Source: Megalonaias nervosa (lineage: Eukaryota > Mollusca > Bivalvia > Unionida > Unionidae). Taken from it: a stretch of 64,000 bases of DNA. The notes under the pieces are model-generated. The model was not told the origin of the DNA. It made no database searches and saw only the letters and a list, made by a program, of their open reading frames with translations. Shown piece by piece: positions 53,406 to 64,000 of the stretch (its first letter is position 1; every line of letters begins with the position of its first letter). The translations under genes were made by a program, and so were the position numbers. The stretch spans positions 103,511-167,510 of the forward strand of contig JAECUM010001103.1 of NCBI GenBank assembly GCA_016617855.1, read 5' to 3'.

Positions 53406-54338
53406 ATGGAAAAGAAACTTAAAATATTATCACTAAACATAAACGGATTTGATTTCAAGAAAGCAAAATCACTAATAAAAATTGCTAGGCAATATGATTT
53501 AATCTCATTACAAGAAATTCACAATGTTGAACAAAAAATAATAAACTTCATTGAAGATAAATTAAATGCGATTTTTATTATACAAAAAGACAACACATCA
53601 AACAGATCAGGAGTAGGCATTATCATAAACAATAAAATACTGTATACAGACAGGAAGATAATAACAATACGACATGAACTAAAAGGAAGACTATTGTATA
53701 TACAAACAAACAAATTACACATAATGAACCTATACATGCCACCAAAGAGAAATAGGAAAATACCCTTCATTTATAGACTATCAAACTACCTACAAACATA
53801 TAATATGCACAATATGATTATAATAGGTGCCTTCAATTCAGTCACAAAAGACATTGACAAAAAATTCGGTTTAGCAAAATGGGATAGAGATGTACTACAC
53901 CATATAGAAGGACTAATTCAAAACAACAACCTAAGAGATACTTTTAGATATCCGCTTCCAAACAAAAGAGAATATACATACACAAGAGAGAACATGGCCT
54001 CAAGTATAGATCAGGCTTTTATAAAGATTAATCACAATAACAATATAATAAGCGGCAAAATACTAAGAGAGAAAATAGCTGATAAAAATGCAATAGAATT
54101 AGAAGTAAAAGTTAACCAACCTAATAAATGGGACAAAAGTCGCTGCAAATTAAATAACACAATTTTAGACCTACCGGAATATCAAGAAGAAATAATGGAG
54201 TCACTTCATTCCATACAAGAGTTTAACATATATTTCACATGGAACCAAATTAAGGAAACAATAGCAAGAATAAGCCAAAAATACTCTAGAATGCAGGCAG
54301 AAAACTACAAATTAATAGAAAAAGAATTTGATAAATAA
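53406..54338 (+). CDS. LINE apurinic-type endonuclease
   Basis: Open 310-codon frame. Motifs: LSLNINGF (Asn), ISLQEIHN (Glu), LYMPPK, IIIGAFNSV (usual GDFN; Asp is Ala here), SSIDQAFI (usual SRIDR/DR region). Loss of the GDFN Asp should inactivate target nicking. The reverse transcriptase frame overlaps the end at 54328. Confidence 0.8.
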   Translation: MEKKLKILSLNINGFDFKKAKSLIKIARQYDLISLQEIHNVEQKIINFIEDKLNAIFIIQKDNTSNRSGVGIIINNKILYTDRKIITIRHELKGRLLYIQTNKLHIMNLYMPPKRNRKIPFIYRLSNYLQTYNMHNMIIIGAFNSVTKDIDKKFGLAKWDRDVLHHIEGLIQNNNLRDTFRYPLPNKREYTYTRENMASSIDQAFIKINHNNNIISGKILREKIADKNAIELEVKVNQPNKWDKSRCKLNNTILDLPEYQEEIMESLHSIQEFNIYFTWNQIKETIARISQKYSRMQAENYKLIEKEFDK

Positions 54339-55944
54339 CCCTAATATAAGTACAGAAGAATTAAATACAGTACAGGAAGTACTTGACAAAATAAATGAAA
54401 TAAGAATAAATGGGGAACAAATGAGAGCAGGACGCTATCAGGATATTTACAAAATAGGAAAAAACATATACAACAGAGAGGAGATACGAAGGGGTATGGA
54501 AAGAAATATAACTAAACTAAAATACAATAATCAAGAAATAGAATGGAAAGAACAAATATTAAAGTACATAAAAATTTTTTACAAAAACTTGTACACATCA
54601 CAATAATAAATGAAGAAACAATAACTAAATACATTGACAAACTCAAATCCCAACAATAGAAGAATAACGAAAAATACAATGTGATGAAATGATAACAGAA
54701 GATGAAATTTAAAAAGCAATAGATCAACTCACAAAGAATAGATCACCTAGCCTTGATGGTCTGACACCCGAATTTTATTTTAAAAAAATTAAAATAGCCT
54801 TGACACCACAATTAAAAAACCTATACAACAGTACACTTACCCAACAGGAAGTGACAAAGAGCATGAGAATAGGGTTAATCACTTTAATCTTCAAAAATAA
54901 GGGGGAGCCAACGGATCTAAAAAATTGGCGCACAGTCTCATTATTAAATTCAGACTACAAAATACTAAGTAAGGTCTTAGCAAATAGAGTCAAAACAACA
55001 TTAGGGGAAATAATAAATAAGAATCAAACATGTGGTGAAGAAGGGAGAAACATACAAAACAATATTCTTTTAATTTTAAACAATAATTGATTACATGAAT
55101 TCAAACAAAATAGATGGTGCACTCATACTGATTGATCAAGAAAAGGTTTTCGATAGGATAGAACTTAATTACATCATTAAAATCTTACAAAAATTTGGTT
55201 TTGGAAACACATTCCAAATGTGGATAGAGATATTATATGCAAGCATACAATCCATGGTTCAGGTAAATGGTGCAAAAACCAAACCATTCCTAATAAAAAG
55301 ATCAGTAAGGCAAGGGTGTACCCTATCCATGCTCCTATATGTGATAAGAATAGAAGCCCTTAGGAATGCTATACAGAACGATGAAAACATACAAGGGGTG
55401 AAAATACCAAATATGAGGGATGAATATAAAACATTTCAACATGCGGATGACTGTACAAATTTTATAACAACACAACAATCATATAAATATCTAATAGACC
55501 AGTACAATCTCTTTGTATTAGCTTCTGGATCTCAAATTAACCACAGTAAAAGTGAAATAATATTGATAGGAAACTGGAAGTGGAACCCATCCAGGGCTCC
55601 CACCAGAAATGTTTGAAAAAAAACAAGTTAAAGTCCTAGGTGTAAATCTAGAAGAAAATAGTAAAAGCCTTAACTTTAAGCAAATTCTTGACAAATTAGA
55701 AAAGCAGATAAAAGTATGGCGTAATAGACAACTAAACTTACTAGAAAACGTTCATATAGCTAAAACCTTTTTTTTCAATTCAATTTGGCACGAATTTGAT
55801 GTAACAAATTTTGAATTTTACTACATAAATAAAATAGAAGCTTTAATAATAAATTTTATTTGGAATGGGAAAATCAACAAATTACCCAAATATACGTTGC
55901 AAAAAGTGGAAAAAAACAAGGTGGAGCAAGCCTCCCTAATTTAA
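54328..55944 (+). pseudogene. LINE reverse transcriptase, broken
   Basis: Pieces at 54328-54606, 54800-55090, 55095-55616 and 55609-55944. Motifs: LKNWRTVSLLNSDYKILSKV, LIDQEKVFDRIE, RQGCTLSMLLYV, FQHADDCTNF (catalytic ADD present) and SGSQINHSKSEI. Stops or frame changes fall between the pieces. Confidence 0.85.
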
Positions 55945-56059
55945 GAATAAAACAAGTAGTAAATTACATAGACAGAATCAAAAATCTCAACCAGAACCCT
56001 GAATATTACTGGCAGGGGATTTATTTATACTGGTTTGGATTCTTATTTTCCAACCAACC

Positions 56060-56216
<157 letters not shown>

Positions 56217-56817
56217 TAATAGCATTACTAAAACGTTTGCACCACCCAAAGAAGCATATAGAATAATGAACACAATTAAGATACATTGACAAAACAAAGA
56301 AATTTGGAAAACGGAAAATAAAGAGGAATTATACAAATTGATTAAAAATAATACAACCAAAATAACCAAAAGTAAAATAGAAACTCAATATTTATATCTA
56401 AAGTGGGAAAAAATATGGGTCAATTAGTCAAAAATTAAAGAAACAAAAAATCAATCCAAGATGTTAGAATACTTGCATGACGCATGGTGGACACAAGAGA
56501 AAGCATTCCAAAGAAAACTCATTAAAACACTCCCACCGTGCCCAATTTGTAATAAACAAACGGATAATAAGAGATATATAATAGTGCAATGTGAAATTCT
56601 AAATATTCATAGAGAACAAATAAAGGCTAAACTAATACAGAATTTAGGACATTTTGATGAAAAACAACTCCTATATACAAGTGATATAAGGGATAAAAAC
56701 CTTTACAAAGAAGTAATTGAGTTCATACTTTTTGCAATAGAAACTAGAAGAAAAAACGTACGGATAACTGAATTAATTAACTAAATACAGAAAAACCCCT
56801 AAATGTCCCCAAAGCCC

Positions 56818-56935
56818 CGGAAAAGCCATCTATGATGAGCTAGCTAAAAGGTCCCCGGATCACCCCGTACCCTTATCTTTCCCCGGAAAAGCTATCTACG
56901 ATGAGCTAGCTAAAAGGACCCCGGAACACTAACCA
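56818..56935. repeat. 61-bp direct repeat after the LINE
   Basis: CCCCGGAAAAGCCATCTATG and GATGAGCTAGCTAAAAGG occur twice. Possibly LINE 3' UTR or a neighbouring element. Confidence 0.7.
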
Positions 56936-59900
56936 TGTTTTCCATCACGACCGCGTGATGGGAAATTTCAATCCTATTTTGTGGTCACTCTGGCTACACT
57001 ACTAAAGTACATAACTTCTGATAAAATGCTACAACTAAAAATTAAAGTTTAAACAGGAACAGGGCTCTCTAGATAACCAATCTACTATGTGAGCACTCTG
57101 ATGAGAGGATATCGAAGAGGGCTTTGCAACTGGCAACAGATTATACAACTAATCAGGAAATTATATATTTAATATTAGACTTCGCGATAAATCCAAATTC
57201 AATTTCAACACATAAGGAACGCGTACAAAAATTACCAATCTTCTTCCTTCTTTCTTTCTCACACGACTTCTACGACTACACTCTGAAACACTGATGAAAA
57301 GATATGGTTCAGTCCCACAAAAGTACTAAGGTACTTGTGTAGAAACAAAACACAATTTAATCCCAGAACAAATGCCAAGGCATTTTCAATTAAAACTTAA
57401 GACCGACAGTGTTTTCTATCACGTCCGCGTGATAGACTTTTTCAATCCTAAAATCAGCGCTAAGGTGCAACAAAACATAAACACAAATCGGGTAATAGTA
57501 TGCTATGGCATACAGAACAACTGAACACATAATAACAAAACGCAACACATGCACGCATGAAACAAAAAAATACGAAGCACCTGGATACTTTATTTGTTTC
57601 TTTTCAACATTATATTTCGGCCTTAATACAAATATTCCAAATTTATTGGACAGTTAGGTTTAGATAAAGAAAACGACTATAATTAATTTGATCTTGATAA
57701 TGCTGTTCGAACAACAAAAGTGGGAGCTAATACAACACAGCACTCACCAAATAGCACGACAAAAGGACAAAACTGACTCTGGCAAAGTCACTTCGCGATA
57801 GCACCTGACTGAGATTTAAAGGAGAGGAAACCATCCCTGGGCCTTAATAGTCCCAAGGGTGGTAGTACTGCCCTAAGTTCCACGCAAGGGAGGATAGATA
57901 CCGGGCCCACTGCCAGCCCAGGCAAAGGGAAGGAAGAATAACCTCACCAAGCTTCTTTGGGATAAGGAAACTAGAGAATTTGATGAACAAAACATAGAGT
58001 AACCCTGACCAAATTATTTATATATCTTTATTAATTTCAAAACACAAAACATATAACACTTATTGGGTGGACAAGGGAAACAACATCAAAACACATCTTT
58101 CGGAAAACCATGGTGTCACTACTAAATCCTAACCAGCCATATATGCTGGGACGGGGTCTAGTGGTGTCAACACTCGAAAAGTGCTTGATGATTCTTTTGC
58201 TTCAAGGAAAATGTGACTTGACCTTTGTCCCATTTGATAAGGTAAATAGACTTATAATATAGTTAATGTAACAGTTTTGTTTATATGTACTCTGTATATT
58301 TCTCTGAAATGGATGTTGATGTATTTTAGTATCTTTAATAGGTTATCGACCTGCATATTCTTTTCTGAGCCTATCATTCTGCCCATATGCTTGTCTGTCT
58401 GTCTGCTCTCTACTTTTGCTCTTCAGATTGATTGTTTTGTGTTTAGGTTTATTTGGTCCACTATCTCTCTAAATGGATAATTAATAAATATATAGGGTAG
58501 TAAGTCATTCATATTGAATGTACTGTAAACTGAATCAATGTATACATGCAGAAAAATAATGCATTGATGACGGTATTGTTATTTGTGGTTGTAGTAAATG
58601 CATTTTTATTGTATTTGCAGGGTGTGAGAAAACAGGAGAAATGTATTTATCTCCATTTAGCAAACTCGTGCACAATAAACCCAATTTCTTATAACAAATA
58701 ATGGACTTGTATTTTTCTACTCTGTGAGCAGAAAGCAAGTGCTGTAACATTATTGTGGTATGGCATTCTGTATTTGGACACGAGAGTAAATGAATGATTT
58801 GTTAAAGAGGTTTGAATTAAGACCAGACATTTCTTGTGTTTCTCCCCGTCCATGATCATAGGCAATCATTGTATATCTTTGTTATCAATAGTATTAATAT
58901 ATTTGCAACCATGCCCTTTAAAGATGTAACATCCTTTCTGTATTTTTTAAAGCCTATAATAAATAAAAAGACATTAGGATAATATTTACAATTAACTAAT
59001 ATTGCACTCGGGACCAAAAATACTACCTACGGGCATTATTAAAAATTAGGCTACTCAGATTCCACCCAGTCAAACTGTTGCTGTATTTGTTTCATAAACT
59101 CTGCTTGCTATAAAAATACACTTAGTTATCTGAATTACACGGGAATTCAACCAGACATGTAAAAAGGGTTGCTAATATTTATCTTCGCTGTAGGGCTGAA
59201 ACGATTAGTAAATTTCTTAACCGCTGTCCAGTAATACATACACTGAACCGTTACGAGTCAATAGCAGTCGGAACACCAAATGTACCTGGAATGAATTTGC
59301 ATCACTTGAATTATTTTGCACCGATTCATGTTTTTCCGTTGTTTTGTTTTGTTTTTTTTTTTTGTTTTGTTTTTAATTTTTTTGTTTGTTTTCATAAAAT
59401 TTTATTAAGTAACATATATTTACATAATAAAAAGGCGCAAAACACCTCAGCAAACATACGTATTCTAACGATGAAGAATAAAGAAAAGTTAAAGAATAGT
59501 AAATAGATGAGCGAATCTGAAACAAATAATTGAATTAAAAACGTATTCGAAACTTGAACAACTCAGTCAGCGATAATTGACATCGAAATATGTGTAGATC
59601 GTAAAACTGCATCATAGGCGAGAAAAGCCAGTTGTAACATGGTGACATATACACAGAGGTGTGAATAATGTAACCTTGAGGAAGAAAGCGAAGAGTATCG
59701 CTTGCACGTGCAGCACAGGTTGGGCCTGAGACGGCGTGTATACAGGCAGAACAAGGTATATGTATGTTTGTGCATATGAAAAGAAACATAATGGTGCAGA
59801 AAATTGAAAACAAATCAATAAAATTCTTAATATGACAAACTGGATTAAAGGTTTAAATATATGGACTATGTTGCTCAAAGGTAAGTATATGATTTCAACT

Positions 59901-60025
59901 AATTGTAAGGCGGAACTGCATTAGATATACGATGTTGCAAAGATATATCAATCGCAAGCTCGAAGTTGGATAGGGAGCAGACCAATCCACATAGGCACCA
60001 TTTAGCTATGAAATTAATCAGATGG
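56936..60025. other. Non-coding with two CACG-hairpin motifs
   Basis: No gene is supported. CCATCACGACCGCGTGATGG (56941-56960) and CTATCACGTCCGCGTGATAG (57425-57444) are 20-bp hairpins about 485 bp apart, each followed by TTTCAATCCTA-type sequence. The second resembles the Polinton cassette upstream element (TTTCTATCGCGTCCGCG). T-rich tracts lie at 59336-59395. Confidence 0.4.
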
Positions 60026-60028
60026 AGT

Positions 60029-60073
60029 CTGGAATAGTCTCATTTGATTCTACATTTAAGTCTGGATAGAAAG
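60029..60073. repeat. 45-bp duplicate of LINE-2 interior
   Basis: Identical over 45 bp to 62137-62181, although it lies beyond the 3' end of the minus-strand LINE. This indicates rearrangement or a second fragment. Confidence 0.85.
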
Positions 60074-60399
60074 AAGGAGGACAGTGCAATACTGGTTACT
60101 GATCTTTCATGGTAGTATACACGAATACGTTTAATCCGTATGGCATACTTATATTCAGGGCATAGTAAGTGGCATAGGCCCTTGAATTCGGATTCGGGGG
60201 AACGAAAGCCTTCTACGGAAAAAGTCTGAATTTAAAAAGTGTAGAAGGTATTTAAAGAGTTTCCAGAGAGCTTCTTCAACAATTTAATGACTAAGTGTTG
60301 TAGGGAAAGAACTAACTTACATTCGAAAAATAGATGTTCTGCAGTTTCTATACGGCCGCAAAAAGTGCATAATTTCGATTTGGGAATCTTTAAAAGAAA

Positions 60400-63300
60400 C
60401 CAGATTTTAATTTATAGGTAAGATATTATGGATGGTTTTAAAACACAAATCTCTGGTCTTGGCATCTATGAATTTATTATGTAAATTCTTCCAAACACTG
60501 GGAAAGGGTAATTCATATAATCTTTCTCTGTTGGGTTTTAAAAGAAAATTTTGAAGTTGTCGGCGATAAATGATCTTAGTAGAGACTTTACCAAAAATGA
60601 ACCTGGGGTTATTTTCAAGAAAGGTTTTAACAGTTGTTATGCATTTTTTTTTTTTACAAAACTGGGGTACGTATACTGTATGGGTAGGTTTGTCGAGGCC
60701 TAAATTGGGCTTGACGGATCTTAATTGCAAACCAATCCAATACCTTGCAAAGAATTTCCATTTGGCTGAATATTCATAATCGAGTAATTTCTGTATGTGT
60801 TGGATACGTAAAGCTTGTATTTTGCATTCCAACTGAATAATATTTAGGGGTTTAAATTTGGAATTCCACATAAAGGTAAGTACCTTTCAGTTAATTAGAG
60901 TAAGATAATGTATATCGAAATTGATTACGGTTGCAGTATACCAAATTTGACTACAGACCAAATGATTACTGTATTTGATTTGGAAACAAGACATAAATTT
61001 CGGCTTTTCCTTAGTAATAGTATTTGTGGAAGCTTACTGAAATATTAGTTCCAGTGACCACCATTTCTTAATTTATGGCCTAAAAGAGAACCTACTTTTT
61101 TGTCTGTCTATTCAAGAAATGTCAAAAGGATGATCACTGTGGATATGCCATTTTCCCCATGAATATACCGTTAGATTTGCATTAATTTATCTTCGAGCCA
61201 GAGGCCACTCATAAATTCAGGAGAAAAATAAATATCGTTTATTTGATTAGTCAGTGCAACAGAAACCTGTACTATCATCAACGTAGAGGGAGATCTTACA
61301 GGCTTCCCTTGTACCTGGAACTTGAATACCAACAATTTCCGAGACGTTTTGAATTTTAATTGCAAATGGCTAATATACTACCGTATTGCATATAGAAGGG
61401 GAGAGAGACTGCAGCCGTGTCGTACTCCTCTTGAAATTGAAAAGGACTTGAAAATAAATTATTTACTAGAACTGAGAAGCTTATATTGTTTAAAAAAAAT
61501 AAATATCCATTTCATAAAATCAGGGTGAAAACCGAAAGATTCTTAAGGGCTTTCTTTTTTTTTTTTTCTTTTTTTTTTTTGCATACGTATACACTTAACT
61601 CTTTCAGTCTTCATCATCTAAACAAACAAATGCGCAAGATTGGTGTTTTTGTTTTATATAATCACTAATATTTCTAAATAGGTGACCGTTATAAAACATT
61701 TAACTCCACATGTTTGATCCATGTGTATAATTTTGGACATAACATTGCCTTGACGATTAGCGATAATTTTCGATACGATTTCATAATCCAAAATTAAATA
61801 GGATATAGGTCTCCAAGTTTTCATATTATCTGAGTTTTGGGGGTCCTTACATACTAGCGTAATATATGATACTTTTTGCGAATCAGACAAAGCGTTTCAT
61901 TCAAAAATTGAATTGTATAATTGTAATAGAGTATCATCTAAAACGTCAAAAACACGTGGCATAATATTCTTCAGTCATTCCATCAGGTCCTGGGGATTTA
62001 TTGGAATCCATCCTAGTCATTTATTTCCGAATTTGGCTTTAGTTATAGGTCCAGTAAGAAAGTGGTCATCCTGTGCGTTTTATCTGAGGTAAACTACTTA
62101 AAAAGTAGTCAAGAAAATTCTCGTCAATTTTTTCTACTGGAATAGTCTCATTTGATTCTACATTTAAGTCTGGATAGAAAGTCCATGTCCTAATGTCCGA
62201 ATAGAATGTTGTAGCACAGTGTAAAATGTCGGGACTAGAATTGTACGGCACATTATTAAACTGAATCTCTTTAATAGTTTCATTAGAATCATTTTTGTTT
62301 TCTGACTGAAAAAAAAGAATTGGCTTGGGAGTTAATATTTATCTAAACTTTTTGCTTTGCTTCTAATGACGGATCCTTTATACATATCAAGTTGTGAATG
62401 TTTAATGGTCAGACGTAATTCTTGTAATTGGAGGAGTTCCTCATTATTAGTGGTGGCATATCTCTGTTGCAACAGATAATAGTCTTGTGTCAACAATGTT
62501 TTCCGAAAATTTAAGTTTAGAAAGTTGCTTAGAGTAATTAACAATTTCATCTTTAATTTTAGATTTCAAAATATCCAAACCTTCTAAGGGAAAATCGTGG
62601 TTTTAATTCTTTATTGATAGATCTTTAATCTGATTTTCAATATGATATGGTTTAAATGTGAGTTATTACATTTCCAGTAACCTTTCCTATATCATAGAGA
62701 AGAGTTGCCTATTTAAGATAAAATGACTGCATAGCGGTCTGATTGGGGAAAATGGACAATTTGGGTATTAGCTAGGAAATCCGTTATGTTATTAGAAACA
62801 TAAAATCTATTTAATCTGTTTGCTAATATTGGTAAGGAAGGGTGTTGCGTATTCCAATACCATGTATATATTTTAGGTGTAGGATTTAGTTTAATAAAGG
62901 AGTCAATTAAACTGAAATTAGATAATAATGATTTTAAAGTCTTAATATAAATAATTTTCATTATAATAATTTATAACACCTATTCTACCAAAGTTGTAGT
63001 TTAAAACGCAGTTAAAATCACCTGCTAAAATAATAGTGTTGTCCCGTTAAGTAAGGGTACAACGAGGTGAAAAATTCACTTTTTTCTGAATCGAGCTTAG
63101 GGCATAAATATTAATTCCACGGCATGGTGTATTATTAAAAGTAATGTCAGTGGCGTCAGTGGGGGGTGGGGGTGCAGGGAGTGTGGACCTCACCGGGTGA
63201 CACCATCAGAGTGGATGACACCAAAATGACTGTCTATAAAATCTTTGAATATTTTGCAGGAAGGAGGTCCATGGGGGTGACACCATGAGTTACCGCACTG

Positions 63301-63640
63301 GGTGATAGCAACCCTTGTACGTCAACCTAACCTAATGTCAACTAACCTGCCATGAAAGTCAGTGTCAGATTTAGACAAGTTTATATTATTATTAAAAATA
63401 AGGATAACAACCCTACAAGAACGACTCGAACCAAAACTCCATACTGCTGTGTTAAAACATTGTATATTTTCTTGAATTTTTGAAGCAATGGTTCTATTTT
63501 CACACGAGCTTCTTTTAAAAATAAAAGATCGATGTGACGAGATTATACCAAGTTTTTGATCATATAAAGTTTTTGATTTTTATTGGCTCGAATGCCATTG
63601 CTGTTTAATGTAAGAATGTTAGCCACACAGGGTAGAGTGT
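60400..63640 (-). mobile_element. LINE (Tx1/L1-type), minus strand, decayed
   Basis: From 63640 downward: endonuclease start (LTLNSNGIRANKNQ, DLLFLKEARV), further endonuclease sequence around 62961-62713, reverse transcriptase fragment 61890-61654 (MKTWRPISYLILDYEIVSKI), and C-terminal region 60871-60407 (WKNLHNKFIDAKTRDLCFK). Frames are broken throughout. It is related to the plus-strand LINE at 51890-56790 but more decayed. Confidence 0.75.
63140..63350. repeat. GC-rich insert within LINE-2
   Basis: A GC-rich block (GGGGGTGGGGGTGCAGGG; GGGGGTGACACCATGAG; ACCGGGTGACACCA-type words) interrupts the AT-rich LINE endonuclease region. It is bounded by TAATGTCA on both sides (about 63141 and 63334), so it is probably a small inserted element. 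Confidence 0.5.
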
Positions 63641-63852
63641 TGAAACCATATACATATGTCAATCATGACATCATGGTTGACAGGACATTTACTGTTTTAT
63701 TTGGTCAAAATGAGCCAGATTACTTTTGAGACGATGCTTAAACGTTTTCTGTCTGTAGCGGTCTAATGCTATGGCCAATCGGCATCATTCACATTCATGA
63801 AAAGGACCCCGATGCCAGAACGCTCACTTTATGTCCAATATTTATTTATGAG

Positions 63853-63970
63853 GGGCCCTGAGTGGCCGAGTGGTCTAAAGCTCTGACCGTTACGGATCAC
63901 TACCATCTCACCTCTGTCTGCGTGGGTTCGAGTCTAGGATTCGGCCAATGTGGGTATGCATGGGCGCCCG
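63853..63970 (+). mobile_element. tRNA-derived SINE head (family of 9915)
   Basis: GAGTGGCCGAGTGGTCTAAAG and GTGGGTTCGAGTC, then GGCCAATGTGGGTATGCATG, as in the minus-strand copy at 9915-10156. The window ends inside or just after it, in a G run. Confidence 0.75.
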
Positions 63971-64000
63971 CATGATGTTTTGCGGGGGGGGGGGGGCAGG

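Overview
This is a eukaryotic, intron-rich and repeat-rich chromosomal segment. The tRNA-derived SINEs, a Tx1/L1-type LINE and the dispersed (AAT)n-headed repeat look molluscan, but that is an impression from repeat style and not a database result. Almost no host coding sequence is visible: one plausible host exon lies on the minus strand at 5221-5624.

The centre of the window is a complete but decayed Maverick/Polinton (adintovirus-like) element at 21773-43133. It begins AGTAGTGTAG, ends CTACACTACT, is flanked by the 6-bp target duplication GCCCTA (21767-21772 and 43134-43139), and has terminal inverted repeats of about 490 bp. It sits inside a small hAT-type MITE (TIR CAGGCCCGG; 8-bp duplications tttacatt/tttacata at 21608 and 43152). 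That MITE in turn sits in the second copy of a tandemly duplicated unit of about 1.25 kb, so three insertion events are nested.

Inside the Polinton, a minus-strand core runs from 40662 down to 26281: protein-primed-type DNA polymerase B (broken), a BIR-domain (IAP-like) gene (broken), small hypothetical and membrane proteins, packaging ATPase (broken), two related membrane/basic virion-type genes (broken), a basic 58-residue protein, retroviral-type integrase with chromodomain (broken), a two-span membrane protein, penton-like minor capsid (one stop), a small pX-like basic protein, double-jelly-roll major capsid (one frameshift), a C/H-rich protein, and an adenain-type protease whose usual catalytic His position is Gln. 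Several minus-strand genes have their own TATA box about 40-55 bp upstream of the ATG. A plus-strand zinc-knuckle gene diverges from the polymerase gene.

Near both ends lie small gene cassettes for coiled-coil or basic proteins (22273-26000 and 41528-42623). Each ends in a 16-nt stem-loop matching or nearly matching the metazoan replication-dependent histone mRNA 3' stem-loop, followed 12-14 nt later by a conserved purine-rich CGAAAAGA/AGAAAAGA element resembling the histone downstream element. The right-hand divergent pair also has CCAAT boxes, a CRE-type palindrome and TATA boxes. I read this as histone-style, non-polyadenylated 3'-end formation used by a virus-like transposon. In contrast, the protease end of the virion cluster and the zinc-knuckle gene have ordinary AATAAA signals. 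Between 22845 and 24060 there are two tandem copies of a roughly 400-nt module with seven hairpins preserved by compensatory changes, a candidate structured RNA or DNA element.

Outside the Polinton: a hAT (ZBED-like) transposase pseudogene (9-1420); a Tigger/pogo-like MITE with TA duplication (2662-3151); 27-bp, 39-bp, 44-bp and 66-bp tandem arrays; SINEs at 9915, 15120 and 63853; fold-back elements at 17591-18831 and 43332-43726; a Ty3/gypsy remnant with candidate LTR (49760-51400); and two LINE copies (51890-56790 plus; 60400-63640 minus). The remaining intervals are AT-rich intergenic or intronic DNA in which I see no gene.
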